Of a stretch of DNA of 8,080 nt, positions 7,504 to 8,080 are shown one piece after another; position 1 is the stretch's first letter, and each line of letters opens with the position of its first letter. The notes under the pieces are model-generated. The model saw only the letters and a list, made by a program, of their open reading frames with translations. It had not been told where the DNA came from and did not search any database. Position numbers and translations under genes: made by a program. The stretch is from DASPUI01 sp035622995 (GTDB lineage: Bacteria; Verrucomicrobiota; Verrucomicrobiia; Chthoniobacterales; UBA10450), in NCBI GenBank assembly GCA_035622995.1, contig DASPUI010000164.1:1-8080 (forward strand), written 5' to 3'.

Positions 7504-7615
7504 CCAAGCGATGAAGCGAATCGCTACCCGGCATGAAAAGTAGAAATTCGAAATTAGAAAGCAGAAAACGAAGCGAGGCCTCGCTCTCAGCAGCGATTCG
7601 CTGGTCTCGTTAGGT
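7498..7615 (+). repeat. putative attC site (118 bp)
   Basis: The R'' box is GCCTAAC (7498-7504, matching RYYYAAC) and the R' box is GTTAGGT (7609-7615, matching GTTRRRY). They are complementary at six of seven bases. Inside them AGCGAATCGCT (7515-7525) is the exact reverse complement of AGCGATTCGCT (7592-7602). The distance from this inner pair to R' is 6 nt, as expected for an L' box. On the R'' side it is 10 nt, longer than the usual 5-6. An AGCGA at 7507-7511 gives an alternative pairing. Length is within the known attC range. The single strand could fold into a long imperfect hairpin as IntI substrates do. The match is good in the outer boxes and only fair in the inner ones. Confidence 0.5.
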
Positions 7616-7670
7616 CGCGGCGCTATTTAGCCTCGCTTTTGTGAAGAATAATTGATCTCCTGCTTCAATT
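7504..7670. repeat. gene-free region with AGCGA/TCGCT palindromes and a purine-rich stretch
   Basis: This region holds most of the attC-like element and its right flank. Three palindromes share the same words: AGCGA-A-TCGCT (7515-7525), the perfect 14-mer AGCGAGGCCTCGCT (7572-7585) and CAGCGA-T-TCGCTG (7591-7603). AAGCGAGGC (7571-7579) can instead pair with GCCTCGCTT (7630-7638), followed by TT, forming a possible weak terminator of whatever is transcribed from the left. Bases 7534-7571 on the plus strand are almost all purine, with GAAATT twice (7543-7548, 7550-7555). No reading frame of note is present. Confidence 0.55.
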
Positions 7671-7672
7671 AT
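7648..7672. promoter_or_regulatory. 8-bp perfect inverted repeat overlapping the dehydrogenase start codon
   Basis: ATAATTGA (7648-7655) and TCAATTAT (7665-7672) are exact inverted copies with a 9-nt spacer. The right arm includes the first two bases of the ATG at 7671. In DNA this could be an operator for a dimeric regulator. In RNA it could be a hairpin hiding the start codon. Neither role is shown, and an A/T-rich 8-bp repeat can arise by chance. Confidence 0.35.
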
Positions 7673-8080
7673 GAAGCTGAGGCGCGTATTGAAGTGGATA
7701 GTTGGCGTGATTATTATCGCGCTGGTGGCGTGGTTCTTATTCGCTTACTGGACATCGACCAACGATTGTGATCGCAAGACTGCTGCTCAGGGCGAGCTGA
7801 TGAAAGCAATTGTCTATTGCGATTACGGCGTGGCCAATCTCCGGCTGGAAGAGATTGCAAAGCCGGTTCCGAATGACGAACAATTGCTGGTCAGAGTTCA
7901 CGCTGCTTCGGTGAATCCGTACGACTGGCACTTCGTCGAAGGCACGCCCAAAGTCATGCGTCTCGGGGTCGGACTCCGCAAGCCGAAGGACACACGGTTG
8001 GGCGTTGACTTTGCCGGAACGGTCGAAGCGGTTGGCAAGAATGTGACGCAGTTCAAACCCGGCGATGAGGTGTTCGGCGG
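7671..8080 (+). CDS. NAD(P)H-dependent MDR-family oxidoreductase (quinone-oxidoreductase-like) with N-terminal membrane anchor (partial)
   Basis: Start of a medium-chain dehydrogenase/reductase; 136 complete codons are visible and the C-terminus lies beyond the right edge. From M44 the sequence is a classic GroES-like catalytic domain: MKAIVYCDYGVANLRLEEIAKPVP, then LLVRVHAASVNPYDWHFVEGTP and LGVDFAGTVEAVGKNVTQFKPGDEVFG. GVDFAG stands where zinc alcohol dehydrogenases have GHE, so catalytic zinc binding is unlikely and a quinone- or enone-reducing role is more probable. Residues 1-43 add a basic start (MKLRRVLKW) and one hydrophobic helix (about 9-27, IVGVIIIALVAWFLFAYW), which would tether the enzyme to the inner membrane. 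No ribosome binding site precedes ATG 7671, while the inner ATG at 7800 has AGGGCGAG upstream, so a soluble short form is possible. The NAD(P)-binding Rossmann domain is not in the window. Confidence 0.88.
   Translation, partial: MKLRRVLKWIVGVIIIALVAWFLFAYWTSTNDCDRKTAAQGELMKAIVYCDYGVANLRLEEIAKPVPNDEQLLVRVHAASVNPYDWHFVEGTPKVMRLGVGLRKPKDTRLGVDFAGTVEAVGKNVTQFKPGDEVFG

Larger units (their letters stand above)
7038..7609 (+). mobile_element. putative single integron gene cassette (572 bp)
   Basis: The segment lies between two copies of TCGTTAGG (7035-7042 and 7607-7614). If integron recombination cut each at G^TT, the excised unit would be 7038-7609, a normal cassette size. It has the layout of a cassette: a recombination core a few bases before the first start codon (ATG 7046), a short gene read in the same direction, and a stop codon inside the R'' box of a terminal attC-like site. 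Base composition looks more A/T-rich than the neighbouring core genes. No integrase gene, attI, or second attC is present in the window, so this would be an isolated cassette, possibly inserted at a secondary site. The evidence is structural only and could be coincidence. Confidence 0.5.

Noticed and set aside
7534..7571. Purine-rich stretch with two GAAATT copies as a tandem repeat or CRISPR remnant
   Set aside because: Only two short copies are present, without regular spacers. It is better seen as the unpaired central part of the attC-like element or as plain A-rich intergenic DNA.
1..8080. CRISPR array, tRNA or rRNA gene, transposase
   Set aside because: I found no regularly spaced repeats, no tRNA-like cloverleaf ending in CCA, no rRNA signature and no transposase-like protein on either strand.

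Overview
The window comes from a chromosome of a Gram-negative (two-membrane) bacterium with moderately high GC. It encodes two outer-membrane TolC-type channel proteins together with a periplasmic adaptor, which only make sense in a diderm cell. The lineage cannot be fixed from this sequence alone. Coding style, GTG/TTG starts, and an actinobacterial-type inositol-phosphate synthase in a diderm would suit a soil Verrucomicrobium or Acidobacterium, but that is a guess.

Region 1 (1-5734, minus strand) is one tightly packed operon. In transcription order it holds two tandem TolC-family outer-membrane proteins, an HlyD/MacA-type adaptor with one membrane anchor, a LolC/MacB-type FtsX permease, and a LolD/MacB-type ABC ATPase that runs off the left edge. 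Three of the four junctions are 4-nt stop/start overlaps (ATGA or GTGA). The fourth is a 9-nt gap in which the adaptor lies in the same frame as the TAG that ends the second TolC gene. Together the genes describe a complete tripartite ABC exporter of the MacAB-TolC/DevBCA kind, unusual in having two outer-membrane components. The cargo is unknown.

Region 2 (5735-6967) is a short divergent intergenic region, then a plus-strand gene for myo-inositol-1-phosphate synthase of the short (about 360-residue) actinobacterial type. It appears to be a single-gene unit.

Region 3 (6968-7670) is the accessory part. It holds short, unrecognised reading frames that look like one gene of about 152 codons broken by a one-base deletion. 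It is followed by a 118-bp element with the hallmarks of an integron attC site: R'' box GCCTAAC containing the stop codon of the reading frame, R' box GTTAGGT, and an internal 11-bp inverted repeat. The same 8-mer TCGTTAGG stands just before the start codon of the first frame, so the 572 bp between the two cut points have the layout of a single integron gene cassette. No integrase and no second attC are in the window. This is the most interesting signal here.

Region 4 (7671-8080) is the start of a medium-chain dehydrogenase/reductase (quinone-oxidoreductase-like) with an N-terminal membrane-spanning extension. It runs off the right edge, and an 8-bp perfect inverted repeat overlaps its start codon.
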